DNA from: JBKPNZ01 sp046732895
GTDB taxonomy: Bacteria; Actinomycetota; Thermoleophilia; Solirubrobacterales; 70-9
Length of the DNA: 64,000 nucleotides
Assembly (NCBI GenBank): GCA_046732895.1
Contig: JBKPNZ010000045.1
Coordinates: forward strand, 9,883 to 73,882
Direction of reading: 5' to 3'
A model generated the notes under the pieces. The model saw nothing but the letters and a program-made list of their open reading frames with translations, had not been told where the DNA came from and ran no database searches. The position numbers were made by a program, and so were the translations under genes. Below, one piece after another: positions 40,974-49,907 of the stretch (the stretch's first letter is position 1; the number at the start of each line of letters is the position of its first letter).

Positions 40974-41909
40974 ATGAGGGCCCTGGTCACCGGCGGTGCC
41001 GGCTTCATCGGCTCGCACCTCGTCGACGCCCTCCTCGCCCGAGGCGACGAGGTGCTTGTCGTCGATGACCTCTCATCGGGCCGGCGCGCGAACCTCGAGG
41101 AGGCGTTCGGCCGCGGCGCCGAGCTTCGGGACGCGGACGTGACGGACGCCGCGGCCATCCAGGGCGCATTCGCGGACGGCCGGCCCGAGCTGGTCTTCCA
41201 CCTTGCCGCGCAGATCGACGTGCGGCGGTCGGTCGCCGATCCAGTGTTCGACCTCGGCGTCAACGTGGGCGGCACGATCAACCTCCTCGAAGCCGCCGTT
41301 TCGAATCAGGCGCGGCGGGTTGTCTTCATCTCGACGGGAGGCGCGATCTACGGGGAGGGCGAGGGGCGCGAGCTCCCCCTCGGCGAGGACGCCGACTGCC
41401 GACCGGATGCCCCCTACGGCCAGTCGAAGTTCGCGGCCGAGGGCTACCTCTCCCTTTACGGGCGGCTCCACGGCCTCTCTGGCGTATCGCTTCGCCTCGG
41501 CAACGTCTACGGGCCGCGCCAGGACCCGCACGGAGAGGCGGGCGTGGTCGCGATCTTCTCGGACCTCCTGCTCGGCGGTGGGACGCCGCGAGTGTTCGGC
41601 GACGGCGAACAGACCCGTGACTACATCTACGTGGGCGATGTCGTGGCCGCGTGCCTCGCGGCCTCCGGCTCGACCGCGGGCGGAGCGTTCAACGTCGGCA
41701 CGGGGGTCGAGACGAGCGTCCTCGAGCTCGGCCGGAGGATGGCGGCGATCTGTGACCGCGAGTTCGAGCCGGAGATGGCTCCGGCCCGCGTCGGCGAGGT
41801 GCAGCGGATCTCGATCGATTCGCGGCGCGCCGGTGAGGAGCTCGGATGGACTCCCGCGGTCGAGCTCGATCAGGGCCTGGCGCTGACCGTCGACTCGTTC
41901 CGCTCGTAG
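40974..41909 (+). CDS. NAD-dependent sugar-nucleotide epimerase/dehydratase (GalE-like)
   Basis: A 311-residue extended short-chain dehydrogenase. NAD-binding GGAGFIGSH (about 7-15), the catalytic Tyr/Lys pair in PYGQSKFAAE (about 149-153), and LRLGNVYGPRQDP in the substrate region. UDP-glucose 4-epimerase-like, but the precise nucleotide sugar is not readable. Its last 40 bases overlap the convergent M48 gene. Confidence 0.9.
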   Translation: MRALVTGGAGFIGSHLVDALLARGDEVLVVDDLSSGRRANLEEAFGRGAELRDADVTDAAAIQGAFADGRPELVFHLAAQIDVRRSVADPVFDLGVNVGGTINLLEAAVSNQARRVVFISTGGAIYGEGEGRELPLGEDADCRPDAPYGQSKFAAEGYLSLYGRLHGLSGVSLRLGNVYGPRQDPHGEAGVVAIFSDLLLGGGTPRVFGDGEQTRDYIYVGDVVAACLAASGSTAGGAFNVGTGVETSVLELGRRMAAICDREFEPEMAPARVGEVQRISIDSRRAGEELGWTPAVELDQGLALTVDSFRS

Positions 41910-43129
41910 GCAACCGCCGCCCCGATCCGGTCGATGGTCGGCGGGTGGGTTCCGAGGAGGAACGTCACCAGGGCCGGCGGGTCCGGATCCGCGACGTTCG
42001 TCAGCGCAAGGCGCCGCTGCACCTGGATCAGGGCGTGTGGGTCGTGCGTGAGCTCCAGGGCGAACTGATCGGCGCTCGCCTCGACCTTGCGCGAGAGCTG
42101 GTCGCCCGGAATGCTCAGGATGGTGCCGGCCAAGGCGAGCGCCAGCAGGAGCGCCGGCAGCCCCGCGGGGGTCCGCAGATCGGCCCCCGAGCGCGCGGCG
42201 ATCGCCTCGGCCGTCTCGCGGGCGAAGAGCACGCCGAACGGCGCGACGATGGCGACGAAGGCGAGGCCGCGCAGGATGTCGTCGTGGGCGACGTGGCCGA
42301 GCTCATGCGCGACGATGGAGTCGAGCTCGGCGCGGTCGGTGTCGTCGATGAGCGTGTCGTACAGGACGACGCGCTTCGTCGACCCCAACCCGTTGACGTA
42401 GGCGTTGAGCGCTCTCGAGCGCCGGCTCGCGTCGACGCGGTAGACCTGGCCGATGTCAACCCCCGCCTTCTGCGCGAGCGCGAGGACGTCGGCCCGCACG
42501 CGACTGTCCTGCGGCAGCGCGTCGAAGCGGTTGAAAAGCGGCGCCAGCACTACGGGCGCGAGCCAGGTGAAGACGGCGGCAATCGCGACGACGGCCACGC
42601 TTCCCCCGATCCACCACCGGCGCGGCCAGCGACGCACGAGCGCGAGCAGGAGCGCCCCGCCGGCACCCGCGAGCACGGCACCGATCGCGGTCGACTTCGC
42701 GACGTCGCCGAACCAGGAGCCGAGCGACTGCGTTGAGAGGCCGACGTCGACCGCGCGCTCGTGGGCCCAGATCCCAGGAGGCAGCGTCGCCACGGCGATC
42801 GCCACCGACAGCCCGGCACCAACGGCGGCGCCGCCCAGGACCGGCCGTGCTGCCAGCCGATCGAGCGTACGGCGCGCGGCGTGCGGGTGTCCCAGGGCGA
42901 CCGCGACGAGGACGGCCCCTTCGGCGACGAGGCCGGCGCCGAAGAGCCAAAGCTGCCCGTCCCGGTAGTCTCGGGCGCGATCGAGCTGGGCGGCCGTGAA
43001 GTAATCGTCCTCGGCGACCGTGGCCGGCTCGATCGGACTCTCGCGCGGGCGCAGGAGCCAAACAGCCCCCTCGGCGACGACGATCATCGCGATCGCCGAG
43101 AGGCCGATTCGAAGCGCCCTGCCTCGCAT
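41870..43129 (-). CDS. M48-family (Ste24-like) membrane metalloprotease
   Basis: A 419-residue membrane protein with several helices and the zinc site HELGH (VAHELGHVAHDD, about 280) plus the downstream third ligand in EASADQFALELT. Organisation matches CAAX prenyl protease 1/Ste24 homologues of bacteria. ATG 43129 (MRGRALRIG) is preferred to an ATG further upstream that would run across the divergent gene's start. Convergent overlap of 40 bases with the epimerase. Confidence 0.9.
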   Translation of the reverse strand: MRGRALRIGLSAIAMIVVAEGAVWLLRPRESPIEPATVAEDDYFTAAQLDRARDYRDGQLWLFGAGLVAEGAVLVAVALGHPHAARRTLDRLAARPVLGGAAVGAGLSVAIAVATLPPGIWAHERAVDVGLSTQSLGSWFGDVAKSTAIGAVLAGAGGALLLALVRRWPRRWWIGGSVAVVAIAAVFTWLAPVVLAPLFNRFDALPQDSRVRADVLALAQKAGVDIGQVYRVDASRRSRALNAYVNGLGSTKRVVLYDTLIDDTDRAELDSIVAHELGHVAHDDILRGLAFVAIVAPFGVLFARETAEAIAARSGADLRTPAGLPALLLALALAGTILSIPGDQLSRKVEASADQFALELTHDPHALIQVQRRLALTNVADPDPPALVTFLLGTHPPTIDRIGAAVAYERNESTVSARP

Positions 43130-43160
43130 CCCGCCTACGATAGTCCGCCCGTTCGAGCCG

Positions 43161-43913
43161 ATGCGAATCGCGATCCTCAGCGACATCCACGCCAATCTCC
43201 CCGCGCTCGAGGCGGTCCTCGCCGCGATCGACGAGACGGAGGTCGACGAGCTCTGGAGCCTCGGCGACGTGGTTGGCTACGGGGCGCAGCCGGACGACTG
43301 CGCGGACCTCGTCGCCGAGCGGTGTGCCGTCTCGCTCGCGGGCAACCACGACCTCGCGGTTCTCGGTGCGCTGGACATCTCGTCCTTCTCGCCGGCCGCG
43401 GCGGCTGCGGTGCGCTGGACGCAGCGAAACTGCAAGGAGGCTACGACCGAGTACCTGGGTGGCCTGAAGCCCGCGGATACGACCCACGAGGTCGCTCTGT
43501 ACCACGCATCTCCCCGCGACCCTGTGTGGGAGTACGTGCTCTGGTCCGATCAGGCGGCTGAGTGCATCGCGCGGCAGGCGTCCAGGGTGAGCTTCGTCGG
43601 CCACTCGCACGTCGCCCTCTACTTCGTCGTGGGCGACGACGCGCCTGGGGCGGGGGAGGACCACGACGCAACGGGAGCCCAGGCGGCGGGAGGCACCGGG
43701 CTCGATCTCGCCGAGGGCCGGTGGCTCATCAATCCCGGGAGCGTGGGACAGCCGCGCGACGGCGACTCTCGCGCAGCGTGGCTCGAGCTCGACACCGAGG
43801 CGTGGAGCGCCGCCTACCACCGCGTCGAATACGAGGTCGACCGTGCGGCCGAGGCGATCGAGGCCGCAGACCTGCCAGAACACCTCGCACGACGCCTGTA
43901 CGTCGGCCAGTGA
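43161..43913 (+). CDS. Calcineurin-like metallophosphoesterase
   Basis: A 250-residue phosphoesterase with the metal sites in order: SDIHANLPAL (D8, H10), GDVVGYGAQP, AGNHD (N71-H72 region), FVGHSHVALY and the closing NPGSVGQPRDGD. It belongs to the YfcE/Metallophos_2 group that often acts on small phosphodiesters or dinucleotides. ATG 43161 begins at the first beta strand; the gene is divergent from the M48 protease with 31 bases between. Confidence 0.88.
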   Translation: MRIAILSDIHANLPALEAVLAAIDETEVDELWSLGDVVGYGAQPDDCADLVAERCAVSLAGNHDLAVLGALDISSFSPAAAAAVRWTQRNCKEATTEYLGGLKPADTTHEVALYHASPRDPVWEYVLWSDQAAECIARQASRVSFVGHSHVALYFVVGDDAPGAGEDHDATGAQAAGGTGLDLAEGRWLINPGSVGQPRDGDSRAAWLELDTEAWSAAYHRVEYEVDRAAEAIEAADLPEHLARRLYVGQ

Positions 43914-43957
43914 GTGGTGCCCGTGGAGACTGTCGAGCGGTCACTAGACTCGCCGCG

Positions 43958-44545
43958 ATGCCCACGGGGGTCGTACACACGTTCGCCTCGCGAGCGCGCC
44001 TTCGGGCGCTCGCGGTCGGGCCCTTGGCGGTGCTCATGCTGATCGCCACGGGTTGCGGCTCCGACGGCTCCGACGGGATCACGATTCCGAAAGACAACAG
44101 CGAGAAGCTCCTCGCCGCGCTCAACCAGGTCCAGGCCGACTGCGACTCGCAGCTGCGCAACGACGCGGTCGCTGCGGCCGAGGAGTTCAACCGGCAGGTC
44201 TTCCTGCTGCCCAAGGAGGTGGGCACGGAGGCCAAGGAAGCACTCCATGACGCCGGCGAGAAGCTGAAGACCCTCGCGTCGGAGTGCGAGTCGGGCCCGA
44301 CCGGGGCGACCGGCCCGGTGGGGGTGGTGCCCACGACGTCGACCTCCACGACGACCAGCACCTCGACGACGACGACATCGTCAACGCCGCCAACGCCTGA
44401 CCAGAACCAGGGCGAGGGGAACGGCGTCCCGCGTGGCGGCAACGGCAACGCAGGGGGCAACGCCGGCGGTGGCGACGAGACCGGCGGCGGCACGGGCGAG
44501 GGCAACGGCGGCTCCGGCGGCATCGGCGGTGGGAAGGCCGGATGA
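43958..44545 (+). CDS. Lipoprotein with Thr/Gly-rich tail
   Basis: A 195-residue exported protein: signal with lipobox LIATGC (Cys33), a helical domain (about 45-110) and then low-complexity Thr/Ser (about 128-147) and Asn/Gly-rich (about 150-195) stretches. No family recognised. Its TGA overlaps the kinase start (ATGATGG), so lipoprotein and kinase are made together; it may be a sensor or target of the kinase, by inference. Confidence 0.72.
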   Translation: MPTGVVHTFASRARLRALAVGPLAVLMLIATGCGSDGSDGITIPKDNSEKLLAALNQVQADCDSQLRNDAVAAAEEFNRQVFLLPKEVGTEAKEALHDAGEKLKTLASECESGPTGATGPVGVVPTTSTSTTTSTSTTTTSSTPPTPDQNQGEGNGVPRGGNGNAGGNAGGGDETGGGTGEGNGGSGGIGGGKAG

Positions 44546-45780
44546 TGGCCGGGATCATGATCTCCGACCGCTACGAGCTGGGCGATCGCCTCGGCTCGGG
44601 CGGCATGTCGACGGTCTACCGGGCGACCGACCGTGTCCTGGAACGGACGGTCGCGGTCAAGGTTCTGGCGGAGCATCTGTCCGACGACGAGAAGTTCGTG
44701 GCCCGCTTCCGCCGCGAGGCCCTTGCGGTCGCGAAGCTGATCCACCCGAACATCGTCCAGGTCTACGACACCGGCGTCGACGACCATCGCCACTACATCG
44801 TCATGGAGTACGTCGAGGGTCGTTCGGGAGCGCAGCTCCTGCAGAGCAAGGGACGGCTGGGCCCTGACGTCGCCGTGCAGATCGGCGTCCAGGCCTGCTC
44901 CGGGCTCGAGTACGCCCATCGCCAGGGGATCATCCACAGGGACGTGAAGCCGGGGAACCTGATGGTGATCGGCGGCCCCGCCGGCCGGCGCTCAGCCGGG
45001 AGCTCAGCGCATGACCCGCCCACGGGCGAGATGACCGTGAAGCTGACGGACTTCGGCATCGCCCGCGCCGCCGAGCAGACGCGACTGACCCAGGTCGGGT
45101 CGGTCGTCGGGACCGCCGCTTACCTCGCGCCGGAGCAGGCGCGCGGCGAGGAGGCGACACCCGCCGCCGACGTCTACGCGCTCGGCGTCGTCATTTACCA
45201 GCTGCTCACGGCCCGCCTCCCCTGGGAGGGCTCGACCCTCTCCGAGCTCGCGATCCGCCGCGAGAACGAGACTCCCCTGCCCCCGAGCTCCTACGACCCC
45301 TCGGTGCCGGAGACGCTCTCGACCGCCGTCCTGCGGGCGCTCGAGGGAGACGTCACGGCCCGTTACGGGACGGCCCGCGAGTTCTCGAACGCGATGCGGG
45401 CGGGCATCGCCGGCCGCGAGCCACCGGTGCCCGCTGCCGAAGCTCCAACGCGCGCCCTCGCGGACGAGACCGCGGCGACGCGCCGCCTCCAGGAGCCGAC
45501 GACGCCCGTCGTAACCCAGCGCCCGGCGCCACGGCCCCAGCCGCGCCGCCGGCCCGTCCCCCAGCCCGCGGCGCCGCCGCGCCGCTCCGGCTTCGGCCGC
45601 TTCATGCGGGTCCTGGGGATTCTGCTGCTGATCGCGATCATCGCCGCGATCATCGCGGGCGTCGTCCTGCTGGTCACGGACGCGGGCCAGAACACCGACG
45701 TCGGCGAGCTGATCAAGGACGAGCTGAACGATCAGATCAACACGCTCAAGGACTTCATCTCGTCCCACACGGGCGGCTGA
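44542..45780 (+). CDS. Membrane Ser/Thr protein kinase (PknB-like, no PASTA domains)
   Basis: A 412-residue kinase. Gly-rich loop GSGGMSTVY (about 19-27), K40 of the AVK motif, E57 region, HRDVKPGN with catalytic D134, DFG at 170-172 and APEQAR. A 24-residue insert (about 143-164) lies between the catalytic loop and DFG. After the kinase domain comes a Pro/Arg-rich linker (about 300-350), one membrane helix (about 355-380) and a short 30-residue exterior with no PASTA repeat. Overlaps the lipoprotein gene by four bases. Confidence 0.92.
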   Translation: MMAGIMISDRYELGDRLGSGGMSTVYRATDRVLERTVAVKVLAEHLSDDEKFVARFRREALAVAKLIHPNIVQVYDTGVDDHRHYIVMEYVEGRSGAQLLQSKGRLGPDVAVQIGVQACSGLEYAHRQGIIHRDVKPGNLMVIGGPAGRRSAGSSAHDPPTGEMTVKLTDFGIARAAEQTRLTQVGSVVGTAAYLAPEQARGEEATPAADVYALGVVIYQLLTARLPWEGSTLSELAIRRENETPLPPSSYDPSVPETLSTAVLRALEGDVTARYGTAREFSNAMRAGIAGREPPVPAAEAPTRALADETAATRRLQEPTTPVVTQRPAPRPQPRRRPVPQPAAPPRRSGFGRFMRVLGILLLIAIIAAIIAGVVLLVTDAGQNTDVGELIKDELNDQINTLKDFISSHTGG

Positions 45781-45795
45781 GCCGACCGCTGGACC

Positions 45796-47001
45796 TCAGG
45801 CGATCGCCCAGGGAGCCGCGCCGCCGAGGAGCGCTTCTCGGTAGCGACCGAGGCGCGTTTCCCGGATCGCCTCCCGAGCGCCGCCCACCAGGCGCTGGAG
45901 GTAGGTGAGGTTGTGGAGCGCGAGCAGGCGCACGGCGGTCAGCTCCTGCTCACGGCAGAGGTAATGGAGGTAGGCGCGCGTGTGACCTGAACAGGCCTCG
46001 CACGGACAGCCCGCGACGAGCGGTGCCTCGTCTTCGGCGAACGCCGGGCGGCGCAGGTCGAAGCGATAGCGCGAATCCGGCTCCGGGGCGAGCGCGGTGC
46101 CGTGGCGCGCGAGCCGCGTGGGCACCGCGCAGTCGAAGAGATCGATGCCTCGCGTGATGCCCTCGATCAGGTCGTCGGGCTCTCCGATGCCGAGCAGGTG
46201 CTTCGGCGCGTCCGCGGGCAGGTGCGGCAGCGTGAGGTCGAGCACCCCGTACATCTCCGGCTTGTCGCGCCCGAGCGTCCCTCCGATCGCGAGCCCGTCG
46301 ATCGCCGCCGCGGCGACCCGCTCGGCCGACTCCGCGCGCAGGTCCTCGTAGGTCCCGCCCTGGACGATCCCGAAGAGCGCCTGGGTGGCCGGAGCCTCCC
46401 GCTGGTGCCACGCGATGCAGCGGTCGAGCCACCGGTGGGTTCGCTCGGTGGACTTCGCCGTGTAGTCGCGCTCGGCGTGGTACGGCGTGCATTCGTCGAA
46501 GGCGAGGGCGATGTCAGAGCCGAGCGCGGCCTGCACGCGCATGGACTCCTCCGGGCCGAGGAACCGCTCGGTGCCGTCCACGTAGGAGCGGAAGCGCACC
46601 CCCTCCTCGGCGATCTCGAGCACCGAGCCCTGCCCCTGCTGACGTGCCCTTCGCCCCTTGATCTCGTCCGCGACCGCCCCGTGTGCGAGCGAGAAGACCT
46701 GGAAGCCGCCGGAGTCGGTGATGATCGCCCGCTCCCAGCCCATGAAGCGGTGCAGGCCGCCGAGCTCGGCGATGCGCTCCGCGCCCGGCGCCAGGAACAG
46801 GTGGAAGGTGTTCCCCAGGATCAGGTCATAGCCGAGCGCGGCAACGTCGGCGGCGCTCAGTCCCCGCACGGTGCCGCGGGTCGCCAGCGGGATGAAAGCG
46901 GGGGTTGTGATCGCGCCATGCGAAGTGAGGAGCCGCCCGGTGCGGGCGGCTCCGTCCTGCGCGGTTATCTGGAATGTGAGCCTCTTCGGGTCCGTGCGCA
47001 C
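45796..47001 (-). CDS. tgt: tRNA-guanine transglycosylase
   Basis: Exchanges guanine 34 of certain tRNAs with preQ1. 401 residues; ITDSGGFQVFSL (about 94), DECTPYHAE, FGIVQGGTYEDLR and LGIGEPDDLIEGI are the substrate-pocket segments, and CPCEACSGHTRAYLHYL holds the zinc ligands. GTG start 47001. No other queuosine genes are in the window. Convergent with the kinase. Confidence 0.94.
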   Translation of the reverse strand: MRTDPKRLTFQITAQDGAARTGRLLTSHGAITTPAFIPLATRGTVRGLSAADVAALGYDLILGNTFHLFLAPGAERIAELGGLHRFMGWERAIITDSGGFQVFSLAHGAVADEIKGRRARQQGQGSVLEIAEEGVRFRSYVDGTERFLGPEESMRVQAALGSDIALAFDECTPYHAERDYTAKSTERTHRWLDRCIAWHQREAPATQALFGIVQGGTYEDLRAESAERVAAAAIDGLAIGGTLGRDKPEMYGVLDLTLPHLPADAPKHLLGIGEPDDLIEGITRGIDLFDCAVPTRLARHGTALAPEPDSRYRFDLRRPAFAEDEAPLVAGCPCEACSGHTRAYLHYLCREQELTAVRLLALHNLTYLQRLVGGAREAIRETRLGRYREALLGGAAPWAIA

Positions 47002-47024
47002 GGGCCCGGAAGGCTAGAGGGGTC

Positions 47025-47498
47025 CTACTTCTCGGTGGCCGTGCCGTTCACGCTGGCCGTGCCGATCTGGACCCGGTGCGGCTTGCGCTCCTCGGGCTTC
47101 GGGATGCGTACCTCGAGCACGCCCTTCTCGAAGCTGGCCTTGACGGCGTCGGCGTCGACGCCCTGCGGCAGGCTCAGCGAGCGCGAGAAGCTCCCGTGCG
47201 CCCGCTCGACCCGGTAGAAGCCCTCGGACTTCTCCTCGTGCTCCGCCTTGCGCTCGCCCGAGACGGTCAGGACGCCGTCCTTGATCTCGATCGCGACGTC
47301 CTCCTCGCTCAGGCCGGGAAGGTCCGCGCGCAGGACGAGGCTGTCATCGGTCTCCACGAGGTCCATCGCGGGCACCCAGCGCCGGGCGCCGGCGTTGCCG
47401 CCCCGCGTCGTGCCACCGAAGAACGTGTCGAAAAGGCGGTTCATCTCCGACTGCAGCGAGTCCACCTCGCGAGCCGGATCCCAACGTACGAGTGCCAT
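47025..47498 (-). CDS. hsp20: Hsp20/alpha-crystallin small heat-shock protein
   Basis: A 157-residue chaperone with an N-terminal RWDPAREVDSLQSEMNRLF helix, the alpha-crystallin core (about 45-135: DSLVLRADLPGLSEEDVAIE, GVLEVRIPKPEE) and a short C-terminal tail. ATG 47498 is 7-8 bases downstream of GGAGG. A longer in-frame reading from 47537 is not used. Regulated by the promoter and HAIR-like operator at 47554-47583. Confidence 0.94.
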   Translation of the reverse strand: MALVRWDPAREVDSLQSEMNRLFDTFFGGTTRGGNAGARRWVPAMDLVETDDSLVLRADLPGLSEEDVAIEIKDGVLTVSGERKAEHEEKSEGFYRVERAHGSFSRSLSLPQGVDADAVKASFEKGVLEVRIPKPEERKPHRVQIGTASVNGTATEK

Positions 47499-47553
47499 CA
47501 GCAATCCTCCTTGTGATGCCGTTTCACAGCACGTCAAGTGTCTACACGTTGGG

Positions 47554-47583
47554 AATATAAAACCTCAGTCGTTGTCTGTCAAG
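47554..47583 (-). promoter_or_regulatory. hsp20 promoter with HAIR-like operator
   Basis: Minus strand: TTGACA (47582-47577), 17-base spacer, TATATT (47559-47554); transcription should start near 47547, giving a leader of about 50 bases. Overlapping it (47583-47563) is CTTGACA-N7-ACTGAGG, matching 10 of 14 positions of the HspR inverted repeat CTTGAGT-N7-ACTCAAG with exact spacing. The -35 contains the TGA stop of gpmI. Confidence 0.75.
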
Positions 47584-49141
47584 TTTTCTCCCTCTCAGGC
47601 ACGACCAGAGGCCTTCCCGTCATCGCGGCCGGCTGCTCGATGCCGAGCAGCGCGAGCACGGTGGGCGCCACGTCGGCGAGGATCCCGGGCCCGGCCAGGG
47701 ACGTGCCCGCCAGGGTGACGATGAACGGCACCGGGTTGGTGGAGTGCGCCGTGTTCACCGAGCCGTCGGGCTCGAGCATGTTGTCGGCGTTGCCATGGTC
47801 GGCCGTGACGATGCAGGCGCCGCCCGCCTCATGGACGGCGGCGATGACCTCTGCCAGGCAGGCATCGGTCGTCTCCACGGCAGCGATCGCGGCCGGGATG
47901 CTCCCCGTGTGCCCGACCATGTCGGGGTTCGCGAAGTTGATGAGCCCGAAGCGGTAGCCGTCGGCGCGCCAGCGCTCGGTGAACGCGTCCGCAGCCGCCT
48001 CGGCGCTCATCTCCGGCTTGTGGTCGTAGGTGGGCACGTCACGCACCGAGTCCACCAGGCGGCGGTCCTCCCCCTCCCACTCCGCCTCACGGCCACCGTT
48101 GAAGAAGTAGGTGACGTGGGCGTACTTCTCGGTCTCCGCCACGTGGAGCTGACGGGCCCCCTGCTCGGCCAGCACGCGGGCGAGAGTCGTGTCGGGCTCG
48201 CTCGGCGGAAAGGCGACGGGATAGCTCCACCCCGCCTGGTACTCCGTGAGCGTCGTGAGGCTCACGACCGGCGCCTCGCCGCGGTCGAACTCCGCAAACC
48301 CCGGCTCGCCGAGCGCGCGGCAGAGCTCGCGGGCCCGGTCGGGGCGGAAGTTGAAGTGGATCACGACGTCGCCGTCGGCCATGCCGTCGTAGTCGCCGAT
48401 CACCGTCGGCTCGACGAATTCGTTGGTGACGCCCGCCGCATGAGACGAGCGCACCGCCTCGGCCGCGCCCTCGGCGTGGTTGCCGTCGGAGTGGACGATG
48501 GCGTCGTACGCGCGGTTGATGCGATCCCACCGGCGATCGCGGTCCATCGCGTAGTAGCGACCGCCGACGGTGCCGATGCTCCCGCCGCCGGCGAGCCAGC
48601 CCTCGACGGTCTCGAGGTATCCGGGCCCGGCGGTGGGCGGGGTGTCGCGGCCGTCGGTGAACGCGTGCAGCACCAGGTCGGGCACCTCAAGGCGCTGCGC
48701 CAGGCGGATACAGGCCTCGATGTGCGTCCACCCCGAATGGACGCCGCCATCGGACACGAGGCCCATCAGGTGGAGGCGACCACGCGGCCCGGCCTTCGCC
48801 GCCTCACAGGCATCTCGCAGAGCAGGGTTGTCGAAGAAGCTGCCGTCGCTGACCGCGTCGTCGATCCGCGCCAGGTCCTGCTTCACGACCGCTCCGGCAC
48901 CGAGGTTCAGGTGGCCGACCTCCGAGTTCCCCATCTGCCCGTCGGGAAGGCCGACGTCGCGACCGCTCGCCGAGAGCTGCGTGTGCGGATAGCGCTCCCA
49001 GAGCTCGTCGAAGGTCGGCGTCCGCGCCTGGCTGATCGCATTGCCGGGCCCGGGCGGAGCCAGGCCCCAGCCATCGAGCACGACCAGGCACACGGCGGGG
49101 ACCGGCACCGAGGCTGGGCCGTCGGGCAGGCTCAAAAGCAC
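47579..49141 (-). CDS. gpmI: 2,3-bisphosphoglycerate-independent phosphoglycerate mutase
   Basis: Interconverts 3- and 2-phosphoglycerate. About 520 residues of the alkaline-phosphatase-like fold: VVLDGWGLAPPGPGNAI with a metal Asp, the phosphoserine in MGNSEVGHLNLGAG, FRPDRARELCRAL, and FANPDMVGHTG plus TADHGNADNM late metal ligands. The start is uncertain: GTG 49141, GTG 49153 and TTG 49135 are all in frame at the tpiA stop. Last gene of the glycolytic operon. Confidence 0.93.
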   Translation of the reverse strand: MLLSLPDGPASVPVPAVCLVVLDGWGLAPPGPGNAISQARTPTFDELWERYPHTQLSASGRDVGLPDGQMGNSEVGHLNLGAGAVVKQDLARIDDAVSDGSFFDNPALRDACEAAKAGPRGRLHLMGLVSDGGVHSGWTHIEACIRLAQRLEVPDLVLHAFTDGRDTPPTAGPGYLETVEGWLAGGGSIGTVGGRYYAMDRDRRWDRINRAYDAIVHSDGNHAEGAAEAVRSSHAAGVTNEFVEPTVIGDYDGMADGDVVIHFNFRPDRARELCRALGEPGFAEFDRGEAPVVSLTTLTEYQAGWSYPVAFPPSEPDTTLARVLAEQGARQLHVAETEKYAHVTYFFNGGREAEWEGEDRRLVDSVRDVPTYDHKPEMSAEAAADAFTERWRADGYRFGLINFANPDMVGHTGSIPAAIAAVETTDACLAEVIAAVHEAGGACIVTADHGNADNMLEPDGSVNTAHSTNPVPFIVTLAGTSLAGPGILADVAPTVLALLGIEQPAAMTGRPLVVPEREKT

Positions 49142-49145
49142 CTCA

Positions 49146-49907
49146 TCACGCACCTGCGGCCATACAGATCTCGTGGAAGTCGCCGGGGTCGAGGCTGGCG
49201 CCTCCGACGAGGCCGCCGTCGATCTCCGTGCGCGCGAAGAGCTCGCCGGCATTCGCCGGCTTGACCGACCCGCCGTAGACGATTCGGAGCCGGGCGGCGG
49301 CAGCAGCGTCCCGAGAAGCGATAAGCGACCGGATGAAGGCGATCGCCTCGTCGGCCTGCTCGGGAGTCGCGGTCCTGCCGGTCCCGATCGCCCAGATCGG
49401 CTCGTAGGCGATCACCACCTCGGCAAGGCGCGCCCCCTCCACGGCCGCCAGGTCGCTCTCGACCTGCTGCCGGAGCACCTGTTCGGTCTCGTCGTCGTCG
49501 CGCTGGACCTCCGTCTCGCCCACGCACAGGATCGGCGTCAGGCCGGCTTCGAGGGCGGCGGAAACCTTCCGGGCCAGCGCCTCATCGGTCTCGGCGAAGA
49601 GCGCCCGGCGCTCCGAATGGCCGAGGACGACGGCATCCACCCCCACGTCGAGCAGCATCGGCGCCGAGACCTCGCCCGTGTATGCGCCCTGCGCCTCCTC
49701 GTGCATGTTCTGCGCCGCGACCCTGACCGGCGAGCGCCGGCAACGCTCGACCGCGGTCGCGAGCGAGGGATACGCAGGGCAGACCACCACCTCCACCCCC
49801 TCCAGCTCGTCGATGTCGCCGAGGAAGCGGTCGAGGAACGCGGCCGTCTCCTCCACCGTCTTGTGCATCTTCCAGTTGGCCGCGACCAGCGGCAGGCGGT
49901 CGCTCAC
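49146..49907 (-). CDS. tpiA: Triosephosphate isomerase
   Basis: A 253-residue TIM barrel. Substrate Lys in NWKMHK, catalytic His in VLGHSERR, catalytic Glu in AYEPIWAIGTGRTAT and the closing phosphate loops YGGSVKPAN and GLVGGASLD are all intact. GTG 49907 overlaps the pgk stop by four bases. Confidence 0.97.
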   Translation of the reverse strand: MSDRLPLVAANWKMHKTVEETAAFLDRFLGDIDELEGVEVVVCPAYPSLATAVERCRRSPVRVAAQNMHEEAQGAYTGEVSAPMLLDVGVDAVVLGHSERRALFAETDEALARKVSAALEAGLTPILCVGETEVQRDDDETEQVLRQQVESDLAAVEGARLAEVVIAYEPIWAIGTGRTATPEQADEAIAFIRSLIASRDAAAAARLRIVYGGSVKPANAGELFARTEIDGGLVGGASLDPGDFHEICMAAGA

